Of a DNA stretch of 64,000 nt, positions 1 to 13,744 are shown in pieces. The stretch lies in NCBI RefSeq assembly GCF_014207955.1, contig NZ_JACHLK010000003.1, positions 1 through 64,000 on the forward strand, read 5' to 3'. Positions within the stretch are counted from its first letter, which is position 1; the number at the start of each line of letters is the position of its first letter. The stretch is from Acidovorax soli (GTDB lineage Bacteria > Pseudomonadota > Gammaproteobacteria > Burkholderiales > Burkholderiaceae_C). Under the pieces are notes generated by a model that saw nothing but the letters and a program-made list of their open reading frames with translations, made no database searches and was not told where the DNA came from. The position numbers and the translations under genes were made by a program.

Positions 1-78
1 CACGAGCGCAAGCCGTTCTACGCTGCAGCGTGGGTCTGGCTGGCGCAGGCCCGCATGCTCTTGGGGCGGCTCAAATAG
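1..78 (+). CDS. C-terminal fragment of an unidentified protein, possibly a transposase
   Basis: An open frame enters from the left edge and ends at TAG (76-78). The 25 visible residues (HERKPFYAAAWVWLAQARML, then a short basic tail) look like the hydrophobic-plus-basic end of a DDE transposase of the IS5 kind. That is an impression from residue style only, since no catalytic residue is in view. The upstream part lies outside the window. It could equally be the end of an unrelated protein. Confidence 0.4.
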   Translation, partial: HERKPFYAAAWVWLAQARMLLGRLK

Positions 79-385
79 GTTTCTTCTACACCCTCTTGGC
101 GACGCAAGAGAAAGTTACTGCGCCGCCGGGCGCACATCCCGGCTCCCGCCCTCAACAAAGGCACGCGGCCACTACAGAACACGCCCCGTGAAATCCATCA
201 CAAACCAGGCAATGCGATCCGAACATGCATCGGCGGCGACGGCAACAAATGCAACCCAAGCCGTGAACAAATTCACCGCCTCGCCAATGCATCACAGCTC
301 GGGGCAGTGACATCCAGGGGGACTGCATGGAATGATCGCGCCCAGGCTCTCGAAGCCCTCCACACCAACCATCCATCCAGACCCC
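79..385. other. Intergenic stretch, nothing convincing
   Basis: About 300 bases between the left-edge fragment and the oxidoreductase gene. No codon-biased frame, tRNA or clear terminator is visible. If the left-edge fragment is a transposase, an IS terminal repeat should lie in the first 50-100 bases here, but the other end is off-window so it cannot be recognised. Confidence 0.4.
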
Positions 386-1159
386 ATGAAACGCATCCTC
401 ATCCTCGGCGCCACCGGCTCCCTCGGCCGCCATGTGCTCGAACAGGCCGTCGCCGCCGGCCACCAGGTCTCCGTGCTCGTGCGCAACCCCGCCAAGCTGC
501 CCACAGAAACCCGCTCCCTCATCACCGTGCACCAGGCCGACCTCGGCCAGATCGCCACGCCGGACCTGGCGGCCCTCGTGCGTGGCCACGACGCGCTCAT
601 CAACTGCGCGGGCATGGTCACCGAAGGCCAGGTGTTCGTGGACCTGGTGGGGCACATCGCCGAAGCGGTCGAATCGCTGCCTGCCATGGAACGGCCCGTC
701 TGCTGGTTCCTGGGCGGCGCTGCGGCGCTGGACATCGGCAACACCGGCCGCAAGGGCGTTACCCTGCCCAAGGTGCGCGACACCTACTGGCCGCACGGCA
801 AGAACTACGAGCGCATCTGCGCCTCGCCGCTGGACTGGCGCATGCTGTGCCCGGGGCCCATGGTGGAGCAGCCGGCACTCGGCCAGGACCGGATGCGGAT
901 CTCCACGGAACACCTGCCCGTGCAGCTGCCCGGCTTTGCGCGCGCGCTGCCGGCCCCCCTGCTTTTGCTGGTCTTCGCGTCCAGGATTCCGCAGATGATC
1001 GTGCCATACGCAGATGCCGCAGCGCTGATGCTCGCGCACCTGGAGCCCGCCGACGCAATGTCACGCCACCGCGTGGGGCTGGCACTGCCCGAAGGCATGC
1101 GCGGCAAGAAAGACACCTGGGCCGCCCGGCCCGCCGCATCATCATCAGCAGCAGCATAA
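386..1159 (+). CDS. NAD(P)-binding atypical SDR / NmrA-like oxidoreductase
   Basis: A 257-residue protein that opens MKRILILGATGSLGRHVLEQ: a first beta strand followed by the glycine-rich GxxGxxG nucleotide loop (GATGSLG, residues 8-14) of a Rossmann fold. Such proteins are short single-domain dehydrogenases or redox sensors with NAD(P)H as the likely cofactor; the substrate is not predictable. The frame stays open upstream to 332, but the ATG at 386 begins exactly at the beta strand and was chosen for that reason; no good Shine-Dalgarno precedes it. The gene stands alone, and the next gene is convergent on the other strand 55 bases on. Confidence 0.8.
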   Translation: MKRILILGATGSLGRHVLEQAVAAGHQVSVLVRNPAKLPTETRSLITVHQADLGQIATPDLAALVRGHDALINCAGMVTEGQVFVDLVGHIAEAVESLPAMERPVCWFLGGAAALDIGNTGRKGVTLPKVRDTYWPHGKNYERICASPLDWRMLCPGPMVEQPALGQDRMRISTEHLPVQLPGFARALPAPLLLLVFASRIPQMIVPYADAAALMLAHLEPADAMSRHRVGLALPEGMRGKKDTWAARPAASSSAAA

Positions 1160-1214
1160 GGAATCTGGGCCGAAAGCAACGCCTGCCAGGCCCATCCGCC
1201 GCAGACGACCCCGC

Positions 1215-1865
1215 CTATTGGAGCGACAGGTTGAAAAAATACCTCTTGGGTTCGTCCCTGTAGACGCGATCCCAAGGGTCGCGCTTGAGAACCACCGCCG
1301 TTTCGCTCCATTGAAGGACATCCTCAATGCGCCAGCCTTCAGGGGTCTTTGCCAGCACGTATCGGTACTGGAAACCGTGCTCAACGCCTTTTTTCGCGTA
1401 ATTCGGCACCACTTCATCCGGCTTGGGACCTATAGCGTCCCGCATCACCACTTCGATGACGGAACGAGTCTCCGTTTCCATGTGAACCTTCTTGATCTGC
1501 CGGTCAATTTTCGTTTTCTGACAGCCACCGAAAAGGGACTGCCGGGCTTTGAGTGGATCGCCGGCGAGCAGAAGGCCGAGAGAGTTGCGGAACTCCGTGA
1601 CTTCGGATGAGAGCTTTTGGCACGTACGGTACTCGTACTCTTGCTGCTCATCCAGATAGGCCCACCAGGACTTCAAGGCAAAGTCGGGGGTTGACGTATC
1701 AATCTTCGGCACAACTGGACTGGGAGCACCGCCAACAGCTGCCGCAACGGTATCTTTCAAGCTCGGCGAGTTCGGCGACTCAACAGGCGCCTTGTCCGAG
1801 CACGCCGCCACGGCCGCAGCCACGAACACCCATCCGACCATCTTTTTCTGCACGTTGGTCCCCAT
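1215..1865 (-). CDS. Predicted lipoprotein of unknown function
   Basis: A 216-residue protein with a short signal peptide and a lipobox (VAAC, acylated Cys at residue 22), so it is probably anchored in the outer membrane or periplasmic face. The mature part has a conserved-looking region with several Cys and Trp (SWWAYLDEQQEYEYRTCQKL) and a C-terminal segment resembling the NTF2-like fold of small stress lipoproteins (GFQYRYVLAKTPEGWRIEDV). This fold assignment is inference. A good ribosome site (GGGAG, six bases before ATG) supports the start at 1865. Its third-position GC is lower than that of its neighbours, consistent with a recently acquired or fast-evolving gene. No specific function is claimed. 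Confidence 0.75.
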   Translation of the reverse strand: MGTNVQKKMVGWVFVAAAVAACSDKAPVESPNSPSLKDTVAAAVGGAPSPVVPKIDTSTPDFALKSWWAYLDEQQEYEYRTCQKLSSEVTEFRNSLGLLLAGDPLKARQSLFGGCQKTKIDRQIKKVHMETETRSVIEVVMRDAIGPKPDEVVPNYAKKGVEHGFQYRYVLAKTPEGWRIEDVLQWSETAVVLKRDPWDRVYRDEPKRYFFNLSLQ

Positions 1866-2151
1866 CTTCTGCTCCCTTCAGCAGGTTCAATTGCAATACC
1901 GCGCGGAAGCGCGTTTGCCCCATGGGCTGGCGCATGTGGCCCCGCCCGGCCCAAATCAGACACGGCAATCGGCTCCCGAGTGGTCACCAAATGCCTGACG
2001 GGAGGCGGGCACACGGAGTCTTGCAATGCCCACGGTTCGGCACCGCAATGAAAAGCACCTTGGCAAGCGTGCCGAGCGCCTTGGCTATTTGTCTATTTGC
2101 CAGGCTCAAGCAGGAGCGGTGGAAGCACGAACATGCCGCGCAGCGCCGCAA

Positions 2152-3573
2152 TCAGCTGCCCGCCACCTTCATGCGATTGATCAGCACGGACCCCACCGTC
2201 TTGGCGCCATAGTTGTAGGTGTCGGCCCCGACCGCCTCGATGCCCAGCAGCATGTCCTTCAAGTTGCCGGCAATGGTGATCTCGTGCACCGGGTAGGCGA
2301 TGCGGCCCTTCTCGACCCAGAAGCCGCTCGCGCCGCGCGAGTAGTCGCCGGTCACGTAGTTCACGCCCTGGCCCATGAGCTCGATCACGAACAGGCCCGT
2401 GCCCAGTTTCTGCAGCATCGCATCGAGGTCATCGCCTGCGCGGGTCAGGCGCGAGCTCAGGGTCAGGTTGTGCGAGCCGCCGGCATTGCCCGTGGTCTTC
2501 ATGCCCAGCTTGCGCGCCGAGTAGGTGGACAGGAAGTAGCCCTCCACCCGGCCGCCATCGACCACCTTGCGCGGTGCCACGCGCACGCCCTCGTCGTCGA
2601 ACGGCGAGCTGCCCTTGCCGCCCAGGATGAAGGGGTCTTCTGCGATGTCGATGTGCTTGGGGAACACGCGTTTGCCCAGCGAATCCAGCAAGAAGGTGCT
2701 CTTGCGGTAGAGCGCACCGCCGCTCACGGCCTGCACAAAGCCGCCGAGCAGGCCCGAGGCCAGCGTGGATTCGAACAGCACGGGGCACTCGACCGTGGGG
2801 ATCTTGCGGCTGCCCAGGCGCGACAAGGCGCGCTCGGCGGCATAGCGGCCCACGGCCTGGGGCGAGGCCAGCTCGGCCGCATCGCGCATGGAGCTGTACC
2901 AGACATCGCGCTGCATCTCGGCATTGCGGCCGGGCAGCGAGGCGATGGGCGCCACCGAGAAGCTGTGGCGCGACGAGGCATAGCCACCGCGAAAGCCGCG
3001 CGTGTGGGCACTGAAGAAATGGCTTTGCTGGGCCGATACGCCGGCGCCCTCGCTGTTGGTGATGCGGCGGCTGGTCTTCAGCGCCGCGGCCTCGCATTCC
3101 ATCGCCATCTTCGCGGCCTGCTCGCTGTCGATGGACCAGGGGTGGAACAGGTCCAGGTCGCGGTGCGTGTCTGTGGGCGCGATGTCATCGGCATCGGGCA
3201 GGCCGGCCATCGGGTCCTCGGCCGTGAAGCGGGCGATGTCATAGGCGGCCTGGGCCGTCTGCTCGATGGCCTTGCTGGAAAAATCCGAGGTGCTGGCATT
3301 GCCGCGGCGGTTGCCGATGTAGACGGTGATACCGAGCGACTTGTCGCGGTTGCGCTCCACGGTCTCGAGTTCGCCCTTGCGCACGCTGACCGACAGGCCG
3401 CAGCCTTCCGAGGCCTCGGCACCGACGTCGGTCGCGCCCAGCTTCTTGGCATGGGCCAGGGCACGGTCCACCAGTTCCTCAAAGAACGGGCGGCTGTAGC
3501 TGAAGCCGCTGTCAGGGGTGCTCGAAGGGGTGGCTGCCGGGGCGCCCAGGGCGTGTTTGGAGGGTTTTTTCAT
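2152..3573 (-). CDS. pmbA: Metalloprotease PmbA (TldE) homologue
   Basis: A 473-residue protein of the PmbA/TldD family, close to the usual 450. In E. coli, TldD and PmbA form a heterodimeric metalloprotease that matures microcin B17 and degrades the CcdA antitoxin. PmbA is the subunit without the HExxxH zinc motif, and none is seen here. Family features include an N-terminal PFFEELVDRALAHAKKLGAT segment and a C-terminal GANYxxG-like stretch (MGQGVNYVTGDYSRGASGFW) near residues 395-415. The ATG at 3573 (MKKPSKHALG) was chosen over an upstream in-frame extension that would run into the promoter it shares with darP. TldD itself is not in the window. Confidence 0.93.
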   Translation of the reverse strand: MKKPSKHALGAPAATPSSTPDSGFSYSRPFFEELVDRALAHAKKLGATDVGAEASEGCGLSVSVRKGELETVERNRDKSLGITVYIGNRRGNASTSDFSSKAIEQTAQAAYDIARFTAEDPMAGLPDADDIAPTDTHRDLDLFHPWSIDSEQAAKMAMECEAAALKTSRRITNSEGAGVSAQQSHFFSAHTRGFRGGYASSRHSFSVAPIASLPGRNAEMQRDVWYSSMRDAAELASPQAVGRYAAERALSRLGSRKIPTVECPVLFESTLASGLLGGFVQAVSGGALYRKSTFLLDSLGKRVFPKHIDIAEDPFILGGKGSSPFDDEGVRVAPRKVVDGGRVEGYFLSTYSARKLGMKTTGNAGGSHNLTLSSRLTRAGDDLDAMLQKLGTGLFVIELMGQGVNYVTGDYSRGASGFWVEKGRIAYPVHEITIAGNLKDMLLGIEAVGADTYNYGAKTVGSVLINRMKVAGS

Positions 3574-3636
3574 AGCGGCAGCTATGATACTTGCCGCTGT
3601 GGCGCGCGCTGCGCCACCCCCCATTTGTCCCCACCC
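3574..3636. promoter_or_regulatory. pmbA-darP divergent promoter region
   Basis: Sixty-three bases separate the two divergent start codons. They hold a TATGAT hexamer (3583-3588) that fits a -10 box reading toward darP. It sits inside an inverted repeat, AGCGGCA (3574-3580) and TGCCGCT (3592-3598). The -35 match is poor. The repeat could be a regulator site or chance. Confidence 0.35.
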
Positions 3637-4299
3637 ATGTCACGCAAACCCAAAAAAGGCTACTTTGTGAAGGGCCATTTCGTTGCCGAAGGCAGCGAAC
3701 TGGACCTTCAGCTCAAGGCCGAACTCAAAGGCACGCCCGATGCGAGCCGCACCGATCTCAAGCGTGAAAGCGACGCCCTGCAAGACCTGGGCAAGGAACT
3801 GCTGACCCTGCGCAGCGACCTGTTCGACAAGCTGAACCTGCCCGACAAGCTCGCCGATGCGCTGGCCGAGGCCAAGCGCATCACCAATTTCGAAGGCAAG
3901 CGCCGCCAGATGCAGTACGTGGGCAAGCTCATGCGCAAGCTCGAGCCCGAGCTGGTGGACGCCGCCCGCCTGGCACTCGACGAGCAGCGCAAGGGCTCGG
4001 CCGACGAAAAACTCGCCCTGCACCTGGCCGAGCACTGGCGCGACCGGCTGATCGCCGACGACGAGGCCCTGGACGCCTGGCTGGCCGAGCACCCCGGCAC
4101 CGATATCCAGCAACTGCGCGCCCTGATCCGCCAGGCGCGCAAGGACGCGCCCCCTGCCGACAAGGCAGCCGAATCGCAGGGCCTGGCGCCGCGCAAGGGC
4201 CGCGCCTACCGCGACCTGTTCCAACTGGTGCGCGAGCACCAGGGGGGCGGCCCTGCAGGCGAAGCAGGTGAATCCGAGGACGAGAATGGCGATGACTGA
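3637..4299 (+). CDS. darP: Ribosome biogenesis factor DarP (YjgA, DUF615)
   Basis: A 220-residue protein of the YjgA/DUF615 family, which binds the late precursor of the 50S subunit and helps maturation around the peptidyl-transferase centre. The start MSRKPKKGYFVKGHFVAEGS and the helix-rich middle (ALAEAKRITNFEGKRRQMQY, then VGKLMRKLEPE) are typical. The C-terminus ends in an acidic tail (GEAGESEDENGDD), and the protein is slightly longer than E. coli's. The frame is open far upstream, but that part is the antisense of pmbA. The ATG at 3637 is the first after the divergent promoter. It overlaps mogA. Confidence 0.92.
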   Translation: MSRKPKKGYFVKGHFVAEGSELDLQLKAELKGTPDASRTDLKRESDALQDLGKELLTLRSDLFDKLNLPDKLADALAEAKRITNFEGKRRQMQYVGKLMRKLEPELVDAARLALDEQRKGSADEKLALHLAEHWRDRLIADDEALDAWLAEHPGTDIQQLRALIRQARKDAPPADKAAESQGLAPRKGRAYRDLFQLVREHQGGGPAGEAGESEDENGDD

Positions 4300-4903
4300 C
4301 GCAGCAGCGGCCGCCGCCCCGCACGAGCCGGTGCGTATCGGCATCGTCTCCATCAGCGACCGCGCCAGCAGCGGCGTGTACGAAGACAAGGGTCTGCCGG
4401 CCCTGCAGGACTGGCTCACGCGCGCCCTGCACAACCCGATCAGCTTTGAAGCGCGCCTGATCCCCGACGAGCAGGCGGGCATCAGCGCCACCCTGGTCGA
4501 GCTGGTGGACACCGCCGGCTGCAGCCTGGTGCTGACCACGGGCGGCACGGGCCCGGCCCTGCGCGACGTGACGCCCGAGGCCACGCTGGCCGTGGCGCAC
4601 AAGGAAATGCCGGGCTTTGGCGAACAGATGCGCCAGATCAGCCTGAAGTTCGTGCCCACGGCGATTCTTTCGCGCCAGGTGGCGGTGGTGCGCGGCCAGG
4701 CCCTCATCATCAACCTGCCCGGCCAGCCCAAGGCGATCGCCGAAACACTGGAAGGCCTGCGCGCGGCCGATGGCAGCCAGCTCGTGCCCGGCATCTTTGC
4801 CGCCGTGCCCTACTGCATCGACCTGATCGGCGGGCCCTACCTCGAAACCCGCGACGAGGTCTGCAAGGCCTTTCGGCCCAAGAGCGCGGTGCGCCAGCGC
4901 TGA
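4286..4903 (+). CDS. mogA: Molybdopterin adenylyltransferase MogA
   Basis: About 205 residues of the MoaB/Mog family. The enzyme adenylylates molybdopterin before molybdate insertion. Visible motifs are IGIVSISDRASSGVYEDKGL at the start, the family TTGGTG loop (LVLTTGGTGPALRDVTPEAT) and a C-terminal NLPGQPKAI segment. Two close ATGs (4286 and 4292) are possible; both overlap the darP stop, and GAGGA just upstream serves either. Translation is therefore probably coupled to darP. The pairing of a cofactor gene with a ribosome factor has no obvious functional meaning. Confidence 0.93.
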   Translation: MAMTDAAAAAAPHEPVRIGIVSISDRASSGVYEDKGLPALQDWLTRALHNPISFEARLIPDEQAGISATLVELVDTAGCSLVLTTGGTGPALRDVTPEATLAVAHKEMPGFGEQMRQISLKFVPTAILSRQVAVVRGQALIINLPGQPKAIAETLEGLRAADGSQLVPGIFAAVPYCIDLIGGPYLETRDEVCKAFRPKSAVRQR

Positions 4904-4979
4904 CCCACCAGGGCGCCAGAAACCCGCACAGTCTACAGCCGCTTACTCAGGCAGCAGGTCCGGCAGCGGGGCTGGGCGC

Positions 4980-5762
4980 CTATTTGCCGACCAGCTCGTT
5001 GAGCTTGCCGGCCTCGAACTGTTCCTTGAGCGCCGCGTCGCAGGGCACGCAGTCCTTGGTGGCCTGCACGGTGGAGAGTTTCTCGATGGCCTGCCACAGG
5101 AGCGTGATCTGGTGCTCCTGCGAGGAGGCGTTGTCGATCAGGCCGCGCATGGCCTGGGACAGGGGGTCGTCCTCCTGCGTGATGCCGTAGGCCGTGAACT
5201 TGCGCGACTGCGGCTCGGTCACGTCGGCGCTCTGGCCCGCCTTCGAGGGAATGATGCGCGCCGGGATGCCCACGGCCGTGGCCCCCGCGGGCACGGGCTT
5301 GATGACCACGGCATTGCTGCCGATCTTGGCGCCGTCGCCGACCTCGAAGCCGCCCAGCACCTTGGCGCCCGCGCTCACCACCACGTCCTTGCCCAGGGTC
5401 GGGTGGCGCTTGGCACCCTTGTAGAGCGAGGTGCCGCCCAGGGTCACGCCCTGGTAGATGGTGCAGCCATCGCCGATCTCGGCCGTCTCGCCGACCACCA
5501 CGCCCATGGCGTGGTCGAAGAACACACGCTCGCCGATCTTGGCGCCCGGGTGGATCTCGATGCCGGTGGCCCAGCGTGCAATGTGCGAGATGAAGCGCCC
5601 CAGCCACTTGAAGCCGTGGTTCCAGCACCAGTGCGCGGGCCGGTGCAGCCAGATGGCGTGCAGGCCGGGGTAGCAGGTGATCACCTCCCAGGTGCTGCGT
5701 GCAGCGGGATCGCGATCGAGGATGCACTGGATGTCGGAGCGCAGGCGTGCAAACATGGCCAT
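4980..5762 (-). CDS. cysE: Serine O-acetyltransferase
   Basis: A 260-residue serine acetyltransferase making O-acetylserine from serine and acetyl-CoA, the first step of cysteine synthesis. It has the left-handed beta-helix hexapeptide repeats ([20 protein letters not shown], then [13 protein letters not shown]) from about residue 65 to 190, with the active-site DHAMG. The N-terminal helical part is short, as in the EpsC-like class rather than E. coli CysE. The C-terminal 60 residues are variable. Either ATG 5762 or 5756 could start it; no clear Shine-Dalgarno is seen. It is followed on the same strand by nothing, and trmJ lies 28 bases upstream in the same direction, so the two may be cotranscribed. 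Confidence 0.93.
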   Translation of the reverse strand: MAMFARLRSDIQCILDRDPAARSTWEVITCYPGLHAIWLHRPAHWCWNHGFKWLGRFISHIARWATGIEIHPGAKIGERVFFDHAMGVVVGETAEIGDGCTIYQGVTLGGTSLYKGAKRHPTLGKDVVVSAGAKVLGGFEVGDGAKIGSNAVVIKPVPAGATAVGIPARIIPSKAGQSADVTEPQSRKFTAYGITQEDDPLSQAMRGLIDNASSQEHQITLLWQAIEKLSTVQATKDCVPCDAALKEQFEAGKLNELVGK

Positions 5763-5790
5763 GGTTGTTTTTGGAATATGGAAATGCAGT

Positions 5791-6552
5791 CTAGCGCTTT
5801 GCCTGCGCCGTTTCGATCATGGCTTTTGCGACACCACGCAGGATGTGGATTTCCTCGGGCCCCAGTTGCGCGCGGTTGAAAAGCTGGTTCAAACGCGGCA
5901 TGAGCTTCTTGGGCGCCCCGGGATCGAGGAAACCGATGTCCACCAGCGCCCGCTCCCAGTGCGTGAGCATGCCGGCCACCTGGGCCGCATCGGCCAGCTC
6001 ACGCTCCGGCGCTGCAGGGGGCTGCGGCGCGGCACCAAAGCCGCCAAAGCCACCGAGGGCCATGCGCCAGTCGTAGGCGACCACCTGGATGGCCGCGCCC
6101 AGGTTCAGCGAGCCAAAACCCGGGTTGGTGGGGATGGAGAGCGCCACATGGCAGCGGTACACATCCTCGTTGGCCATGCCGAAGCGCTCCGAGCCGAACA
6201 GGAAGGCCACGCCCGATTCCACCGGAGCGTCGGGCGCTCTCGGTGCGGTCAGCTGCGCGAAGTGCTCGCGCGGCGAACGGGTGGGCGGCCCGAAGTCCCT
6301 GGGCGTCATGGCCGTGGCGCACAGGTGGCTCATGCCGTCGAGCGCCTCGTCCAGCGTGGCGACGATGCGCGCCTTGTCCAGCACATCGAGGGCACCGCTG
6401 GCGCGCTGGATGGTCTCCTCGCGCCGCAGCACATTGGCCCAGCGCGGCGCAACCAGCACGAGCTCGTCGAAGCCCATGGTCTTCAGGGCGCGCGCGGCGG
6501 CGCCGACATTGCCGGCATGGCTGGTGTTGATCAGGACAAAACGGGTCTTCAT
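5791..6552 (-). CDS. trmJ: tRNA (Cm32/Um32) 2'-O-methyltransferase TrmJ
   Basis: A 253-residue SPOUT-class methyltransferase that 2'-O-methylates position 32 of tRNA with S-adenosylmethionine. The N-terminus shows the SPOUT signature [22 protein letters not shown], split here as [19 protein letters not shown] and the [10 protein letters not shown] strand. The knot region [20 protein letters not shown] lies near residues 115-135. The C-terminal 80 residues form the usual helical extension. Its start codon faces the suhB promoter, giving a divergent arrangement as in many proteobacteria where suhB and trmJ are neighbours. Confidence 0.92.
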   Translation of the reverse strand: MKTRFVLINTSHAGNVGAAARALKTMGFDELVLVAPRWANVLRREETIQRASGALDVLDKARIVATLDEALDGMSHLCATAMTPRDFGPPTRSPREHFAQLTAPRAPDAPVESGVAFLFGSERFGMANEDVYRCHVALSIPTNPGFGSLNLGAAIQVVAYDWRMALGGFGGFGAAPQPPAAPERELADAAQVAGMLTHWERALVDIGFLDPGAPKKLMPRLNQLFNRAQLGPEEIHILRGVAKAMIETAQAKR

Positions 6553-6585
6553 GGAATGGCAAGGGGCCGGGTGTGCCCCAGAAAT

Positions 6586-6614
6586 GGGACAAAAAGCGGC
6601 AAAACAGGTAAAAT
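6586..6614 (+). promoter_or_regulatory. Putative sigma-70 promoter of suhB
   Basis: GGGACA (6586-6591, four of six matches to TTGACA) and TAAAAT (6609-6614, five of six to TATAAT) are spaced by 17 bases. Transcription would begin near 6620, giving suhB a leader of about 90 bases. The leader has no strong Shine-Dalgarno close to the ATG. Confidence 0.45.
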
Positions 6615-6711
6615 CAGCGCCCTATTGTCGCCGCCCGCATCGCCGGGCGGTGTTCCACGCTCCTCTTTCGCAAGGCGCCCCCTGCTGGCGCACTGCTTGA
6701 AACCACAATTT

Positions 6712-7650
6712 ATGTCGTCCAACCTGCACCCCATGCTCAACGTGGCCATCAAGGCCGCACGCGCCGCCGGCGCCATCATCAACCGCGCGGCCCTTGACGT
6801 GGAGGCCGTGCGCATTTCGCAAAAGCAGGTGAACGACTTTGTGACCGAGGTGGACCACGCGGCCGAGAAGGCTGTGATCGATACGCTGCTGGGCGCCTAC
6901 CCCGGCCACGGCATCCTGGCCGAGGAATCGGGCACCCAGTACGGTGCCAAGGATTCGGAATTCGTCTGGATCATCGACCCGCTGGACGGCACCACCAACT
7001 TCATCCACGGCTTTCCGGTCTACTGCGTGAGCATCGCCCTGTCCGTCAAGGGCAAGATCGAGCAGGCCGTCATCTACGACCCCACGCGCAACGACCTGTT
7101 CACGGCCACCAAGGGCCGTGGCGCCTACATGAACGAGCGCCGCATCCGCGTGAGCAAGCGCACCCAGCTCAAGGACAGCCTGATCTCCACGGGCTTCCCC
7201 TTCCGCCCCGGCGACAACTTCAAGGCCTATATGCTCATGATGGCCGAGGTGATGCAGCGCACCGCCGGCCTGCGCCGCCCCGGCTCCGCCGCGCTCGATC
7301 TGGCCTATGTGGCCGCGGGCTTCACCGAGGGTTTCTTCGAAACCGGCCTGTCCATCTGGGACGTTGCCGCCGGCTCGCTGCTGGTGACCGAGGCCGGTGG
7401 CCTGGTGGGCAACTTCACGGGCGAAGCCGAGTTCCTGGAGCAGCGCGAATGCCTGGCCGGCGCCCCCCGCATCTATGGCCAGCTGGTGCCCATCCTGGGC
7501 AAGTACAGCAAGTTCGCCGGTGCCGGCGACAAGGCCGCCGTGCGCCAGGCAACGGCCACCGAAGACGCTGACCCCGCCGATGCCGCCTCCGAAGGCGATG
7601 CCGGCGCGGCGCAGGACAGCGCCGACAAGGACGAGAGCGCTCCGCTCTGA
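6712..7650 (+). CDS. suhB: Inositol-1-monophosphatase SuhB
   Basis: A 312-residue inositol monophosphatase. In enterobacteria SuhB also joins the rRNA antitermination complex; that role is known for E. coli and is only possible here. The magnesium-binding motifs are intact: EES (LAEESG, near residue 70), [17 protein letters not shown] (residues 84-100) and the C-terminal [15 protein letters not shown]. The last 45 residues form an acidic, alanine-rich tail ([18 protein letters not shown]) absent from E. coli SuhB. The start at 6712 is preferred, although the M at 6733 ([10 protein letters not shown]) matches the E. coli start better. Confidence 0.93.
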   Translation: MSSNLHPMLNVAIKAARAAGAIINRAALDVEAVRISQKQVNDFVTEVDHAAEKAVIDTLLGAYPGHGILAEESGTQYGAKDSEFVWIIDPLDGTTNFIHGFPVYCVSIALSVKGKIEQAVIYDPTRNDLFTATKGRGAYMNERRIRVSKRTQLKDSLISTGFPFRPGDNFKAYMLMMAEVMQRTAGLRRPGSAALDLAYVAAGFTEGFFETGLSIWDVAAGSLLVTEAGGLVGNFTGEAEFLEQRECLAGAPRIYGQLVPILGKYSKFAGAGDKAAVRQATATEDADPADAASEGDAGAAQDSADKDESAPL

Positions 7651-7656
7651 TGGATT

Positions 7657-7678
7657 GCAGGGCGTTCCGCCGCCCTGC
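7657..7678. terminator. Hairpin between convergent genes
   Basis: A perfect 8-bp stem (GCAGGGCG / CGCCCTGC) with a 6-base loop fills the gap between the suhB stop and the end of the HD-GYP gene. It lacks a T tract, so it would be a weak or Rho-assisted bidirectional terminator. Confidence 0.5.
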
Positions 7679-7680
7679 CC

Positions 7681-8811
7681 TCACGCCGGGTCGGGGTATT
7701 TCTGCGCGATGACGCGGAAGTCTTCGGCCACCTCCACGAAGGCATCGACCATGTCCGGGTCGAAATGCGAGCCCCGGCCGCGCACGATGGTGCTGCAGGC
7801 CTGGTCGTGCGAGAAGGCAGGCTTGTAGACGCGCTTGCTGATCAGTGCGTCGTACACATCGGCCACGGCCATGAGCCGCGCCGACACGGGGATGGCATCG
7901 CCCGCCAGACCCTCGGGATAGCCCGAACCGTCCCATTTCTCCTGGTGGCTGTAGGCGATCTCCTTGGACACGCTGAGGAAGGCCACGCGCATGCCCAGGC
8001 GCTTTTCGGCGTCCTCGATGGCCGCGCGGCCCAGCGTGGTGTGGGTCTTCATGACCTCGAACTCCTCCACCGTGAGCTTGCCGGGCTTGAGCAGGATGCT
8101 GTCCGGGATGCCGATCTTGCCGATGTCGTGCAGCGGTGCCGACTTGTAGAGCAGATCGATCATGCGGTCGTTGAGCGCATGTTCGAAGCGCGGGTGGTGG
8201 CGCAGGCGCTCGGCCAGCGTCTTCACGTACAGCTGGGTGCGGCGGATGTGGTTGCCGGTCTCGTTGTCGCGCGTCTCGGCCAGCGAGGTCATGGCCATGA
8301 TGGTCACGTCCTGGATGGCCTGCACCTCCAGCGTGCGCAAGGCCACCTCGCGCTCCAGGTAGGAGCTCTTGTCGCGCAGGAAGTCGGCCGTGGCCTTGAG
8401 CGCCAGGTGGGTGTTCACGCGCGCCAGCAGAATGGGCGGGCTGATGGGCTTGGTGATGTAGTCCACCGCGCCCAGCGCCAAGCCCATGCGCTCGTCATCG
8501 GGGTCGGAGCGGGCCGTGAGGAAGATCACCGGGATGTCGCGCGTGGAGGGCGAGGCCTTCAGGCGCCGGCAAACCTCGTAGCCGTCCACCTCGGGCATCA
8601 TGATGTCCAGCAGGATGAGGTCGGGCGGCGTGCCCGACTGGGCGATCTTGAGCGCCTTCTCCCCGTGGTTGGCCACCTTCACCAGGTAGTGCTCGCGCAG
8701 CAGGCTGCCCATCAGCGTGAGGTTGTCGGGCGTATCGTCCACCACCAGTACCGTGGCAATCGGCTTGTCCACAAGGGTCGGCTGCTGAGAGGCGAAGGGC
8801 GCGTTGTCCAT
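7681..8811 (-). CDS. Response regulator with HD-GYP-type output domain
   Basis: A 376-residue two-domain protein. Residues 18-135 are a receiver: acidic pocket DD at 25-26, phospho-acceptor D69 in LILLDIMMPEVDG, and KP at 121-122. Residues 165-360 are an HD-GYP domain, a family that hydrolyses cyclic-di-GMP: HDIGKIG (H228, D229) and DGSGYP (294-299). The usual HHE triad reads HQE (289-291), so one expected metal ligand is replaced. ATG 8811 has an AGGAAAG ribosome site; longer in-frame versions would run into the kinase gene. It is the last gene of an operon with the hybrid kinase (25-base gap), which is probably its phosphodonor. Phosphorylation would tune cyclic-di-GMP turnover if the altered site is still active. 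Confidence 0.88.
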   Translation of the reverse strand: MDNAPFASQQPTLVDKPIATVLVVDDTPDNLTLMGSLLREHYLVKVANHGEKALKIAQSGTPPDLILLDIMMPEVDGYEVCRRLKASPSTRDIPVIFLTARSDPDDERMGLALGAVDYITKPISPPILLARVNTHLALKATADFLRDKSSYLEREVALRTLEVQAIQDVTIMAMTSLAETRDNETGNHIRRTQLYVKTLAERLRHHPRFEHALNDRMIDLLYKSAPLHDIGKIGIPDSILLKPGKLTVEEFEVMKTHTTLGRAAIEDAEKRLGMRVAFLSVSKEIAYSHQEKWDGSGYPEGLAGDAIPVSARLMAVADVYDALISKRVYKPAFSHDQACSTIVRGRGSHFDPDMVDAFVEVAEDFRVIAQKYPDPA

Positions 8812-8836
8812 GGGCTTTCCTGCGGAAGGGGAGCAT

Positions 8837-13708
<4,872 letters not shown>

Positions 13709-13744
13709 GCACAGCCCCCCGTGGCCGGGAGACCCGTCCATGGA

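Noticed and set aside
2026..3636. Long upstream extension of darP
   Set aside because: This part is the complement of pmbA and crosses the divergent promoter; the DarP family start is at 3637.
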